Shown: one piece after another, positions 56,659 through 64,000 of the stretch
Layout of the letters: each line of letters begins with the position of its first letter
Position numbering within the stretch: the stretch's first letter is position 1
Source: Burkholderiales bacterium
Lineage (GTDB): Bacteria; Pseudomonadota; Gammaproteobacteria; Burkholderiales; Burkholderiaceae_C
Direction of reading: 5' to 3'
DNA: 64,000 nt
Assembly (NCBI GenBank): GCA_016000195.1
Contig: JAECRO010000003.1
Coordinates: 1-64,000, forward strand
Position numbers and translations under genes: made by a program
Notes under the pieces: generated by a model
Database searches by the model: none
Told to the model about the DNA's origin: nothing
What the model saw: the letters and a program-made list of their open reading frames with translations, nothing else

Positions 56659-57117
56659 ATGCATACACCCGCTCAAAAAAATAAAACAATCGCCGCCTGG
56701 CTGGCTTTCATCGGGGGCCAGCTTGGGCTGCACCGCCTGTACCTGTACGGATGGAGCGACGCTTTGGCCTGGGCGCATCCCATTGTTGCCGCACTGGGCT
56801 GGTGGGGCGTCGAGCGTGTGCGGATGTACGGCCAGGACGACCACCTGGCCTGGGTGCTGATTCCCTTGCTGGGCTTCACGCTGGCGGGCACGGCGCTGAC
56901 GGGGATTTATTACGGCCTGATGGCACCTGAAAAATGGAATGCCGCCCACAACCCCGCCACGCCTGATGCGCCAGCCGGCAATACCAACTGGCTGACGATG
57001 GGCGCCATCGTGTTTGCCCTGCTGTTTGGCACCATTTCCCTGATGTCGAGCATTGTGTTCAGCTTCCAGCGGTACTTTGAATACCAGGTGGAAGAGGCTA
57101 AAAAAATCAGCCAATGA
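56659..57117 (+). CDS. TM2-domain-like membrane protein
   Basis: TIAAWLAFIGGQLGLHRLYLYG plus TM segments. Confidence 0.78.
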   Translation: MHTPAQKNKTIAAWLAFIGGQLGLHRLYLYGWSDALAWAHPIVAALGWWGVERVRMYGQDDHLAWVLIPLLGFTLAGTALTGIYYGLMAPEKWNAAHNPATPDAPAGNTNWLTMGAIVFALLFGTISLMSSIVFSFQRYFEYQVEEAKKISQ

Positions 57118-57167
57118 AAACCCCTGTCCGCTGAACGGTCAGCCGCTCTTGCAGAAAAATCAGCCCC

Positions 57168-58259
57168 ATGGCCTTGCTCAACAACCTGCACCGACGACAT
57201 CTGCTGCTCGGCGGTCTCGCCGGCTTGTCGGGCATGACGGGATGGACAGGCGAAGCGCACGCCCTGCCCGCCAGGACGCTGGTCTTTCCGCGCGACAGGG
57301 GTTCGCATCCCGACTTTCGCACCGAATGGTGGTACATCACCGGACAAGCCACCTCCCGCGAGGCCAGCCAGCGCACCTTCGGTTTTCAGCTGACTTTCTT
57401 TCGCTCGCGCGTCGATGGCACGCAAGGCATGGCGTCGAAATTTGCCGCCGGGCAATTGATTTTTGCCCATGCAGCCATTACCGATGTACAGAGTCAAAAA
57501 CTGTGGCATGACCAGCGCATTGCGCGCGATGGATTTGGCGTGGCATCTGCCAGCGTGCAGGACATGAACCTCAAGCTGCGCGACTGGTCGCTCAGGGCCG
57601 ACGGCGGGCGCTACACCGCAGAGCTGCCAGCCACCGGCTTTGCGCTCAGCCTGCAGTTTGAGGAAACACAAAGTGTGCTGCTTCAGGGCCATCAGGGTTT
57701 GTCACGCAAAGGCCCCGAAGAAAAGCAGGCCAGTTATTACTACAGCCAGCCCCAACTGGCCACGCAAGGCAACCTGCAGATCAAGGGAAAAACCTTTGCC
57801 GTCACCGGAAAAGCCTGGCTGGACCATGAGTGGAGCGACGAACTGCTGCACCCGAGTGCCGTCGGCTGGGACTGGATCGGCATGAACCTGGACGACGGCA
57901 GCGCCCTGACCGCATTCAGGCTGCGCGATAAGGACGGCCGCACGGTCTGGACCGGCGGCTCCTTCAGGTCAGCCCAGGGCGCATTGCGCATCTTCAATCC
58001 CGGCGATACCTTGTTCAAATCCGGGCGAAGCTGGAAAAGCCCGCTCACGCAAATCACTTATCCGGTGGAATGGGTAGTTCGCACGCCTGCCGAGACTTAT
58101 GCCGTCAAGGCCGTGATTGACAACCAGGAGCTCGACAGCCGCAACTCCACCGGCTCGATCTACTGGGAAGGCCTGAGCGAACTGCGGGACAGCCAGGAGC
58201 GCCGCGTGGGAACGGGTTATCTGGAAATGACAGGCTATGGACAGGCGTTGCGGCTGTAG
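57168..58259 (+). CDS. lipocalin-like/AttH (carotenoid 1,2-hydratase-like) protein
   Basis: FPRDRGSHPDFRTEWWYITGQA; WLDHEWSDELLHPSAVGWDWIGMNLDDGSALTAFRLRD. Confidence 0.88.
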   Translation: MALLNNLHRRHLLLGGLAGLSGMTGWTGEAHALPARTLVFPRDRGSHPDFRTEWWYITGQATSREASQRTFGFQLTFFRSRVDGTQGMASKFAAGQLIFAHAAITDVQSQKLWHDQRIARDGFGVASASVQDMNLKLRDWSLRADGGRYTAELPATGFALSLQFEETQSVLLQGHQGLSRKGPEEKQASYYYSQPQLATQGNLQIKGKTFAVTGKAWLDHEWSDELLHPSAVGWDWIGMNLDDGSALTAFRLRDKDGRTVWTGGSFRSAQGALRIFNPGDTLFKSGRSWKSPLTQITYPVEWVVRTPAETYAVKAVIDNQELDSRNSTGSIYWEGLSELRDSQERRVGTGYLEMTGYGQALRL

Positions 58260-58261
58260 CG

Positions 58262-58540
58262 ATGAATGGCAGCCGGTGCCAGCCAGGCTTTACCTGCTCA
58301 TAAACGGCCGGCGTTCAAGACTTTACTGGCAGAACCGCTCACACGCACTCTCAGTGCATCACGAGGCCCTTGCGGTCATAGGCCTTGGCCGGTGGCGGGC
58401 GGCGCAGGCCGAAGTACATCTCGCCATACACATCGTCTTCAATCCAATCAGCGGCACCTCATGCTCGGCCTTTTGAAGTCAGGCAGTTGGCGAGCAACGG
58501 CCCGGCCGCAGAGGTTCTGGAGGACGGCACTTTTTGGGTA
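58262..58540 (-). pseudogene. remnant of a MocR/PdxR-type (GntR-aminotransferase) regulator
   Basis: minus strand AEHEVPLI | IEDDVYGEMYFGLRRPPPAKAYDRKGLVMH, then degraded ..SASKVLNAGRL*AGKAWLAPAAI; frameshift at GATTGGATTG tandem duplication. Confidence 0.7.
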
Positions 58541-58596
58541 CCCAGATAAAACACGGGCTCCAGCAAGTTCAAGCCCAACGCAGGACAATGGCAGCC

Positions 58597-59598
58597 ATGA
58601 AAGCACTCAACACCATTGCCCTGTCCATGCTCGATCTGGTCTCTGTACGCGAAGGCGGCACGGTCGCCGACGCGCTGGCGATTTCGCTGCGCACCGCCCA
58701 GCATGCCGAGCGCCTGGGGTTTGTCCGCTACTGGCTGGCCGAGCACCACAACATGGCCAGCATCGCCAGTTCGGCCACCGCCGTGCTGGTCGGCTATATC
58801 GCTGGCGGCACCTCCACGATGCGGGTCGGTTCGGGCGGCGTGATGCTGCCCAACCATGCGCCGCTGGTGGTGGCCGAGGCCTTTGGCACGCTGGCCGAGC
58901 TGTACCCGGGCCGCATCGACCTGGGCCTGGGCCGCGCGCCCGGCACCGACCAGGCCACCATGCGCGCGCTGCGCCGCGAGCGCACCGAGACGGCGGATGA
59001 CTTTCCGCAGGACGTGGCCGAGCTGCAACGCCTCCTGGGGCCGGCGCAGCCCGGCCAGCGCCTGATCGCCATGCCGGGCGCGGGCACCAATGTGCCGATC
59101 TGGCTGCTCGGCTCCAGCCTGTTTTCAGCGCAGCTGGCGGCCGAGCGCGGCCTGCCCTATGCCTTCGCCTCGCATTTCGCACCACGCCTTTTGCTGCAGG
59201 CGATTGGCCTGTACCGCCAGAATTTCCGGCCATCGGCCACGCTGGCCAAACCGTATGTGACGATTGGCGTGCCCTTGATTGCCGCGCCCACCGACGAGGA
59301 AGCTGAATACCTGGCCAGCAGCACCTACCAGCGCGTGCTGGGCATCCTGACCGGCGACCGGCGCGGCCTGCAGCCGCCGGTGGAAAATTTCCTGGCCCAG
59401 CGCCATCCGCAGGAGCGGGCCGCCATTGACGACTTTCTGGCGGCCGCCGTGATTGGCGGACCGGAAACCGTGCGCAACGGCCTGAGCGCCCTGGCGCAGG
59501 CCACGGATGCCGACGAATTCATGCTGGTCTGCGACATTTACGACCCGGCCCTGCGGCTGCGTTCGCTGGACATCGCCGCAGCGGCATGCACCGCCTGA
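58597..59598 (+). CDS. LLM class flavin-dependent oxidoreductase
   Basis: [55 protein letters not shown]. Confidence 0.94.
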   Translation: MKALNTIALSMLDLVSVREGGTVADALAISLRTAQHAERLGFVRYWLAEHHNMASIASSATAVLVGYIAGGTSTMRVGSGGVMLPNHAPLVVAEAFGTLAELYPGRIDLGLGRAPGTDQATMRALRRERTETADDFPQDVAELQRLLGPAQPGQRLIAMPGAGTNVPIWLLGSSLFSAQLAAERGLPYAFASHFAPRLLLQAIGLYRQNFRPSATLAKPYVTIGVPLIAAPTDEEAEYLASSTYQRVLGILTGDRRGLQPPVENFLAQRHPQERAAIDDFLAAAVIGGPETVRNGLSALAQATDADEFMLVCDIYDPALRLRSLDIAAAACTA

Positions 59599-59607
59599 CG
59601 CGGCCAT

Positions 59608-59664
59608 GCTACTCAATTCATAGCTGCTAGCGCAGACTGCGCGTGCGCCATAGGCCTATTTGAT
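59608..59664 (-). repeat. dispersed palindromic element (downstream of LLM oxidoreductase)
   Basis: core GCTACTCAATTCATAGC (59608-59624) + TGCTAGCGCAGACTGCGCGTGCGCCATAGGCCTATTTGA. Confidence 0.85.
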
Positions 59665-59713
59665 GCTGAAAAGTTTGTTTACGGGTTAAAACGAATGCGC
59701 TCTGAAGGCCTTG

Positions 59714-61288
59714 TCAATGCGCGCCTGCCGCTGCATCCGCACTGCCCGCCCCCGAGTGCGTGGGCCGCGTCAGGTACACCAGTGGAATCAGCAGCAGAAA
59801 AATCAGGGCAGAGGCATAAAACACGTCGTTTGCCGCCAGCATGTAGGCCTGCTGGTCCACCAGGCGGTTGATGGTTCCCAGCGCCTGGTCGGGCGTCAGC
59901 CCGGCACTGGCCAGGCCGGACAAGGCGCCCTGGGTGGCCTGACTTCCAGAATTGACGAATTCGCTAAGTTGCGCATGGTGCATCGCGGCACGATCCTGCC
60001 AGATGGTGGTGGCAATCGACGTGCCGAATGAGCCGGCCGTGATGCGCACGAAATTCGACAGGCCCGAGGCGGCCGGAATCTTGTCATAGGGCAGGCCGGA
60101 CAGCGTGATGGTCATCAGCGGGATGAAAAAGCAGGCCATGGCCACGCCCTGGATCAGCGTCGGGATCAATATGGTGCCCATGTCGGCCTGGGTGTTGAAG
60201 TTCGAGCGCATCCACAGCACCAGCGCAAACACGGCGAAGGCAAAAGCGGCAAAGCGACGCGGATCGGTCCTGCCGATGTTCTTGCCCACCAGCGGCGACA
60301 GCAGCAAGGCCATGAGGCCGACGGGCGCCAGCACCATGCCGGCCTGCGTCGCCGTGTAACCCATGTACTGCTGCAGCCACAGCGGCAGCAACACCACATT
60401 GCCGAAAAACAGGCCATACCCGACGGACAGGGCCAGCACGCCAGCCCAGAAATTGCGCTTTTTAAACAAGGTCAGGTCCACCACCGGATGCTCTTCGGTC
60501 AGCTCCCAGATCACGAAGGCGATCAGCCCGACCAGCGCCACGATGCCCAGCGCAATCACTTCGCCGGAATGAAACCAGTCCAGCTCCTTGCCCTTGTCGA
60601 GCATGATCTGCAGCGCGCCGACCCAGATGACGAGCAGCGCCAGGCCAATCGAGTCAATCGGCAGCTTGCGGGTCTGGCTTTCGCGCTTGCGAAAGATGCT
60701 CCAGGTGATGAAAGCGGCGCCAAAGCCGACCGGAATGTTGATGTAGAAAATCCAGGGCCACGAAATGTTGTCGGTGATCCAGCCGCCCAGCAGCGGCCCC
60801 ATGACGGGCGCGACCAGCGTGGTCATGGACCACAGCGCCATCGCCAGCCCGGCCAGCGCTTTCGGGTAGCTCGACAGCAGCAAGGCCTGCGACAGCGGAA
60901 TCATCGGCCCGGCCACCAGCCCTTGCAGGATGCGGAAAAAAATCAGGGTGGACATATTGGGCGCCAGACCGCACAGCCAGGAAGTCAGCACGAACAGCAG
61001 GACGCTGGCGGTGAACAGCCTGACCTGGCCGAAGCGCTGCGACAGCCAGCCGGTCAGCGGAACGGCAATCGCGTTGGCCACGCCGAAACTGGTGATGACC
61101 CAGGTGCCCTGGTTCGGACTGACGCCCAGGTCGCCCGCAATGGCCGGCAGCGACACGTTGGCAATCGAGGTGTCGAGCACATTCATGAAGGTGGCGGTCG
61201 ACAGCGCCAGCGTGCCCCACAGGCGGGCCGAGCCGCTCAGCGGCGGCGGGGGAAGAAAGGCGGGGGCGGAAGGGGGTGCGGAAGCCAT
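59714..61288 (-). CDS. emrB: DHA2 family MFS multidrug transporter (EmrB/QacA type)
   Basis: TATFMNVLDTSIANVSLPAIAGDLGVSPNQGTWVITSFGVANAIAVPLTGWL. Confidence 0.93.
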   Translation of the reverse strand: MASAPPSAPAFLPPPPLSGSARLWGTLALSTATFMNVLDTSIANVSLPAIAGDLGVSPNQGTWVITSFGVANAIAVPLTGWLSQRFGQVRLFTASVLLFVLTSWLCGLAPNMSTLIFFRILQGLVAGPMIPLSQALLLSSYPKALAGLAMALWSMTTLVAPVMGPLLGGWITDNISWPWIFYINIPVGFGAAFITWSIFRKRESQTRKLPIDSIGLALLVIWVGALQIMLDKGKELDWFHSGEVIALGIVALVGLIAFVIWELTEEHPVVDLTLFKKRNFWAGVLALSVGYGLFFGNVVLLPLWLQQYMGYTATQAGMVLAPVGLMALLLSPLVGKNIGRTDPRRFAAFAFAVFALVLWMRSNFNTQADMGTILIPTLIQGVAMACFFIPLMTITLSGLPYDKIPAASGLSNFVRITAGSFGTSIATTIWQDRAAMHHAQLSEFVNSGSQATQGALSGLASAGLTPDQALGTINRLVDQQAYMLAANDVFYASALIFLLLIPLVYLTRPTHSGAGSADAAAGAH

Positions 61289-61334
61289 GGAAACCTTAAA
61301 AACCTGGTGCGGGCCGACTCGGCAAGGAAAACGC

Positions 61335-62642
61335 TCAGTGCTGCGGCAGCTGAACCAGCGCCACGGCATCCGTTTTGGCCGCCGTGCTGATGCGGGCCGG
61401 CTTTGCGCCCTTGCCGGCATTGGCGGCAATCACGCGCCTGACTTCCTCGCTGGCGGCGTCAGCGTCATTTTGCGAGGCAAACGCCTGCGTGTGCGCCTGC
61501 GCGGCATCGCGCGGCGCATCGGCCAGGGTCTTGCCATCCTTTTTGCTCACATCGACTTCGGCATCCATCGACAGGCCGACCCGCAGCGGGTGCTCGCCGA
61601 GCTGCGTGGGGTCCAGCGCAATGCGCACCGGCACGCGCTGCACCACCTTGATCCAGTTGCCGGTGGCGTTTTGCGCCGGCAGCAGCGAGAAGGCCGCACC
61701 GGTGCCCACGCCCAGGCCGGCAACGGTGCCCTTGTAATCCACCTTCTTGCCATACAGGTCGGCCACCAGCGTCACCGGCTGGCCGATGCGGATATGGCGC
61801 AGCTGCACTTCCTTGAAGTTGGCATCGACCCAGACCTGATTCAGCGGAATCACCGACATCAGCGGCGTACCGGCGGCCACGCGCTGGCCGAGCTGCACGG
61901 TGCGCTTGGCGACATAGCCATCGACCGGCGCCACCAAGGCCGTGCGCTGCGAGGCCAGGAAAGCCTCGCGCACCCTGGCCGCCGCCACCTGCACGCTGGG
62001 GTGCTGCTCGATGCTGGTGCCTTCGGTCAGCGCCTGGTTGCTGCTGAGCTGCTCGCGCGCGGCGACCACGCCCGCCCTGGCTGCGGCCAGTGCGCTTTTG
62101 GCGTTGTCCAGCTGCGTTTGCGCATGACTGAGTTCTTCCCTGGAGACCGCGCCGTTGCCGGTCAGCGACTGGCGGCGGTTCAGGTCATCGGCGGCGCGCG
62201 CAATGTCGCTGTTGGCCTTGCTCACATCGGCATCGTGCAGCGCGATTTGCGCGGCCAGCGAGCCATTGTTGGCGTACAGCGTGCGCGCCTGGCGCACGGC
62301 CTGGGCCAGCGCGGCCTCGGCCTGGTCCAGCGCCACCCTGGCATCGGCCGGGTCCAGTTGCACCAGTGTCTGGCCGGCTTTCACAAAGTCGGTGTCGTCC
62401 GCCATCAGGGCCATGACGGTGCCGCCGATTTGCGGCGTGATCTGGATCACGTTGCCCTGCACATAGGCGTTGTCGGTCGATTCGTAATGGCTGGCCACCA
62501 GGTATTCGTAGGCGGCCCAGCCCAGGCCGGCCACCACCACCACGCTGGCCAGCGCGGTCAGTGCCGTCTTGCGTTTGGGATTGCCCGCCGGGGCGGCCGG
62601 GCTGGCGGAAGCTGGGAAAGCGGAAGATTGAGGTGCGTTCAT
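61335..62642 (-). CDS. emrA: HlyD family multidrug efflux adaptor (EmrA type)
   Basis: YESTDNAYVQGNVIQITPQIGGTVMALMADDTDFVKAGQTLVQLDPADARVALDQAEAAL. Confidence 0.93.
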   Translation of the reverse strand: MNAPQSSAFPASASPAAPAGNPKRKTALTALASVVVVAGLGWAAYEYLVASHYESTDNAYVQGNVIQITPQIGGTVMALMADDTDFVKAGQTLVQLDPADARVALDQAEAALAQAVRQARTLYANNGSLAAQIALHDADVSKANSDIARAADDLNRRQSLTGNGAVSREELSHAQTQLDNAKSALAAARAGVVAAREQLSSNQALTEGTSIEQHPSVQVAAARVREAFLASQRTALVAPVDGYVAKRTVQLGQRVAAGTPLMSVIPLNQVWVDANFKEVQLRHIRIGQPVTLVADLYGKKVDYKGTVAGLGVGTGAAFSLLPAQNATGNWIKVVQRVPVRIALDPTQLGEHPLRVGLSMDAEVDVSKKDGKTLADAPRDAAQAHTQAFASQNDADAASEEVRRVIAANAGKGAKPARISTAAKTDAVALVQLPQH

Positions 62643-62726
62643 GATCTTGAATTCAATGTTTGATGTGTTGGGAGCGCTTGCATACCCGGCTTTTGCAGGC
62701 ATTGCTGACGGGTTTCTGTGCGTCTT

Positions 62727-64000
62727 TTATTGATCAAATGTGCTTCTTGCGCTTGCTGGACGGGCACTGACAGCTATTGTTTTTGTAGTGCCTTGCGTGA
62801 CCGCCAGCGCCTCCGGGGTATAGCCGCCACCCAGCGCGCGAACCAGCGCCACCTGCGTGTCCAGTGCGCGGCCCGCCAGATCGACGGCCAGCCGGCGCTG
62901 CGCCAGCACGCTGGTTTCGGCCGTCAGCACATTCAGGTAATTGCCCAGCCCGGCCTTGTAGCGCTGCACGGCGATGTCGTAAGCGCTTTCTGCCGCGTCC
63001 TGAGCCGCCCGCTGTTCGGCCTGCTGGCGGCCTATGGCCTGCGACGAGGCAACCTGGTCGGCCACATCGCGCACCGCGTCAATCACGGCGGCGTTGTAGC
63101 TTTCAACCGCCGCGTCCAGGTCCGCCGTTTTGCCGCGCAGATTGGCGCGCAGCCGGCCGGCATCAAAAACCGGCAGGCGCAGGGCCGGGCCGACGCCCCA
63201 CTGCTGGCTGCCCGAGTCCAGCAGACGGCCCAGCCCGAGGCTGGAAAAGCCGGCAAAGGCGACCAGGTTGATGTTGGGGTAGAACTGGGTCTTGGCATTC
63301 ACCACGTCTTTGGACGAGGCTTCGACACGCCAGCGCGCCGCCGCAATATCGGCACGGCGTCCCAGCAGGTCGGCGGGAATAAGCGGCGTTAACGCTATAT
63401 TTTTTATAGCTACTTGTGCCGATGGAACAAGCGCGACAGCACTGTTTGGCTCTCCAATCAGGGCGTTGATCGCATTGCGCGTCAGGGCCATCTGCTCCTG
63501 CACGGTCTCTAACTGCAGACGCGCCTCGGGCAGCCCGCCTTCGCTCTGGCGCAATTCCAGCCGGCTGTCCAGACCGGCATTCACACGGTCCCGGACCAGC
63601 TTGAGCGTCTCGTTCCGCTGGACCAGCGTGCGGCTTGCCACGGCAGACTGCTCATTCAGCCGCACCAGCTGAAAGTAAGTCCGCGCCACCTGGCTGGCCA
63701 GCAGCACGCGGGCCGCCTGGGCATCGGCCTGGGCGGCGTTCACGCTGCCCAGCGCGGCGTCCAGGGCCGCACGGTTCTTGCCAAAAAAGTCCAGCTCCCA
63801 GCTGGCAGCCAGCTGGGCCGTTCCGCTGTCGCCGATGGAGCCGGCCAAGGGCGCGGGGTAGAGTCCATTGGCGGTGTAGCGCTGGTGCGTCAGGTCGATC
63901 TGGCCATTGACCTGCGGCAAGGTGGCGGCCTTCGCCACTTCGCCCACGGCTTGCGCACGCGCCAGCCGTGCCTGCGCGAGTTTCAGGCTCGGGCTGGTTT
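62727..64000 (-). CDS. NodT-family outer membrane efflux protein, truncated by window end
   Basis: GSIGDSGTAQLAASWELDFFGKNRAALDAA; PADLLGRRADIAAARWRVEASS; ORF stays open to 64000. Confidence 0.9.
   Translation of the reverse strand, partial: TSPSLKLAQARLARAQAVGEVAKAATLPQVNGQIDLTHQRYTANGLYPAPLAGSIGDSGTAQLAASWELDFFGKNRAALDAALGSVNAAQADAQAARVLLASQVARTYFQLVRLNEQSAVASRTLVQRNETLKLVRDRVNAGLDSRLELRQSEGGLPEARLQLETVQEQMALTRNAINALIGEPNSAVALVPSAQVAIKNIALTPLIPADLLGRRADIAAARWRVEASSKDVVNAKTQFYPNINLVAFAGFSSLGLGRLLDSGSQQWGVGPALRLPVFDAGRLRANLRGKTADLDAAVESYNAAVIDAVRDVADQVASSQAIGRQQAEQRAAQDAAESAYDIAVQRYKAGLGNYLNVLTAETSVLAQRRLAVDLAGRALDTQVALVRALGGGYTPEALAVTQGTTKTIAVSARPASARSTFDQ
62767..62800 (+). repeat. dispersed palindromic element (3' end of NodT-like gene)
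   Basis: core GCTATTGTTTTTGTAGT (62773-62789). Confidence 0.55.
63391..63420 (-). repeat. dispersed palindromic element (inside NodT-like gene)
   Basis: core GCTATATTTTTTATAGC (63394-63410) + TACTTGTGCC. Confidence 0.65.

Overview
This is a 64 kb, GC-rich chromosomal window with ordinary housekeeping gene content. Gene order and protein similarity suggest a betaproteobacterium of the Comamonadaceae (Polaromonas/Rhodoferax-like); this is inferred from memory and was not searched. Main loci: zapE; lpdA-odhB-sucA; rng-maf-rlmH-rsfS-nadD-hemF-purD; yebC-type regulator; HerA-like ATPase; upp; aat-bpt; pbpG; an ilvI-ilvN-ilvC-pssA-leuA cluster; a sigma factor/DUF3619/DUF3106 cluster; a P-II gene, nadE and polA; thrB, uvrD-like helicase and guaC; an RNA helicase, orn, a M48 protease, phhB and rsgA; rpsP-rimM-trmD-rplS; and an emrAB-type efflux locus with an outer-membrane factor cut by the window end. 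I saw no tRNA, rRNA, CRISPR array or intact mobile element. The most unusual signals are: (1) a dispersed palindromic element, at least 16 copies, with a core of exactly 17 bp (GCTAT-N7-ATAGC). It often carries a second GC-rich module and a GGTCAAAT..GCCTCT end. It lies between genes but also inside at least six protein-coding genes without breaking the frame, usually read as Ala-Ile-x-x-Ile-Ala. (2) A compact leucine attenuator upstream of leuA, with a 17-aa leader peptide MKKISLALLLSANGPRR. (3) Several gene relics: an IS4-like transposase fragment bracketed by two inverted copies of the repeat, a MocR-type regulator relic with a 5-bp tandem duplication frameshift, and a decayed gene upstream of guaC. 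(4) A LacI-family regulator flanked by two TGAAAC/GTTTCA operator-like palindromes, the second apparently controlling a very short, possibly non-coding transcript.
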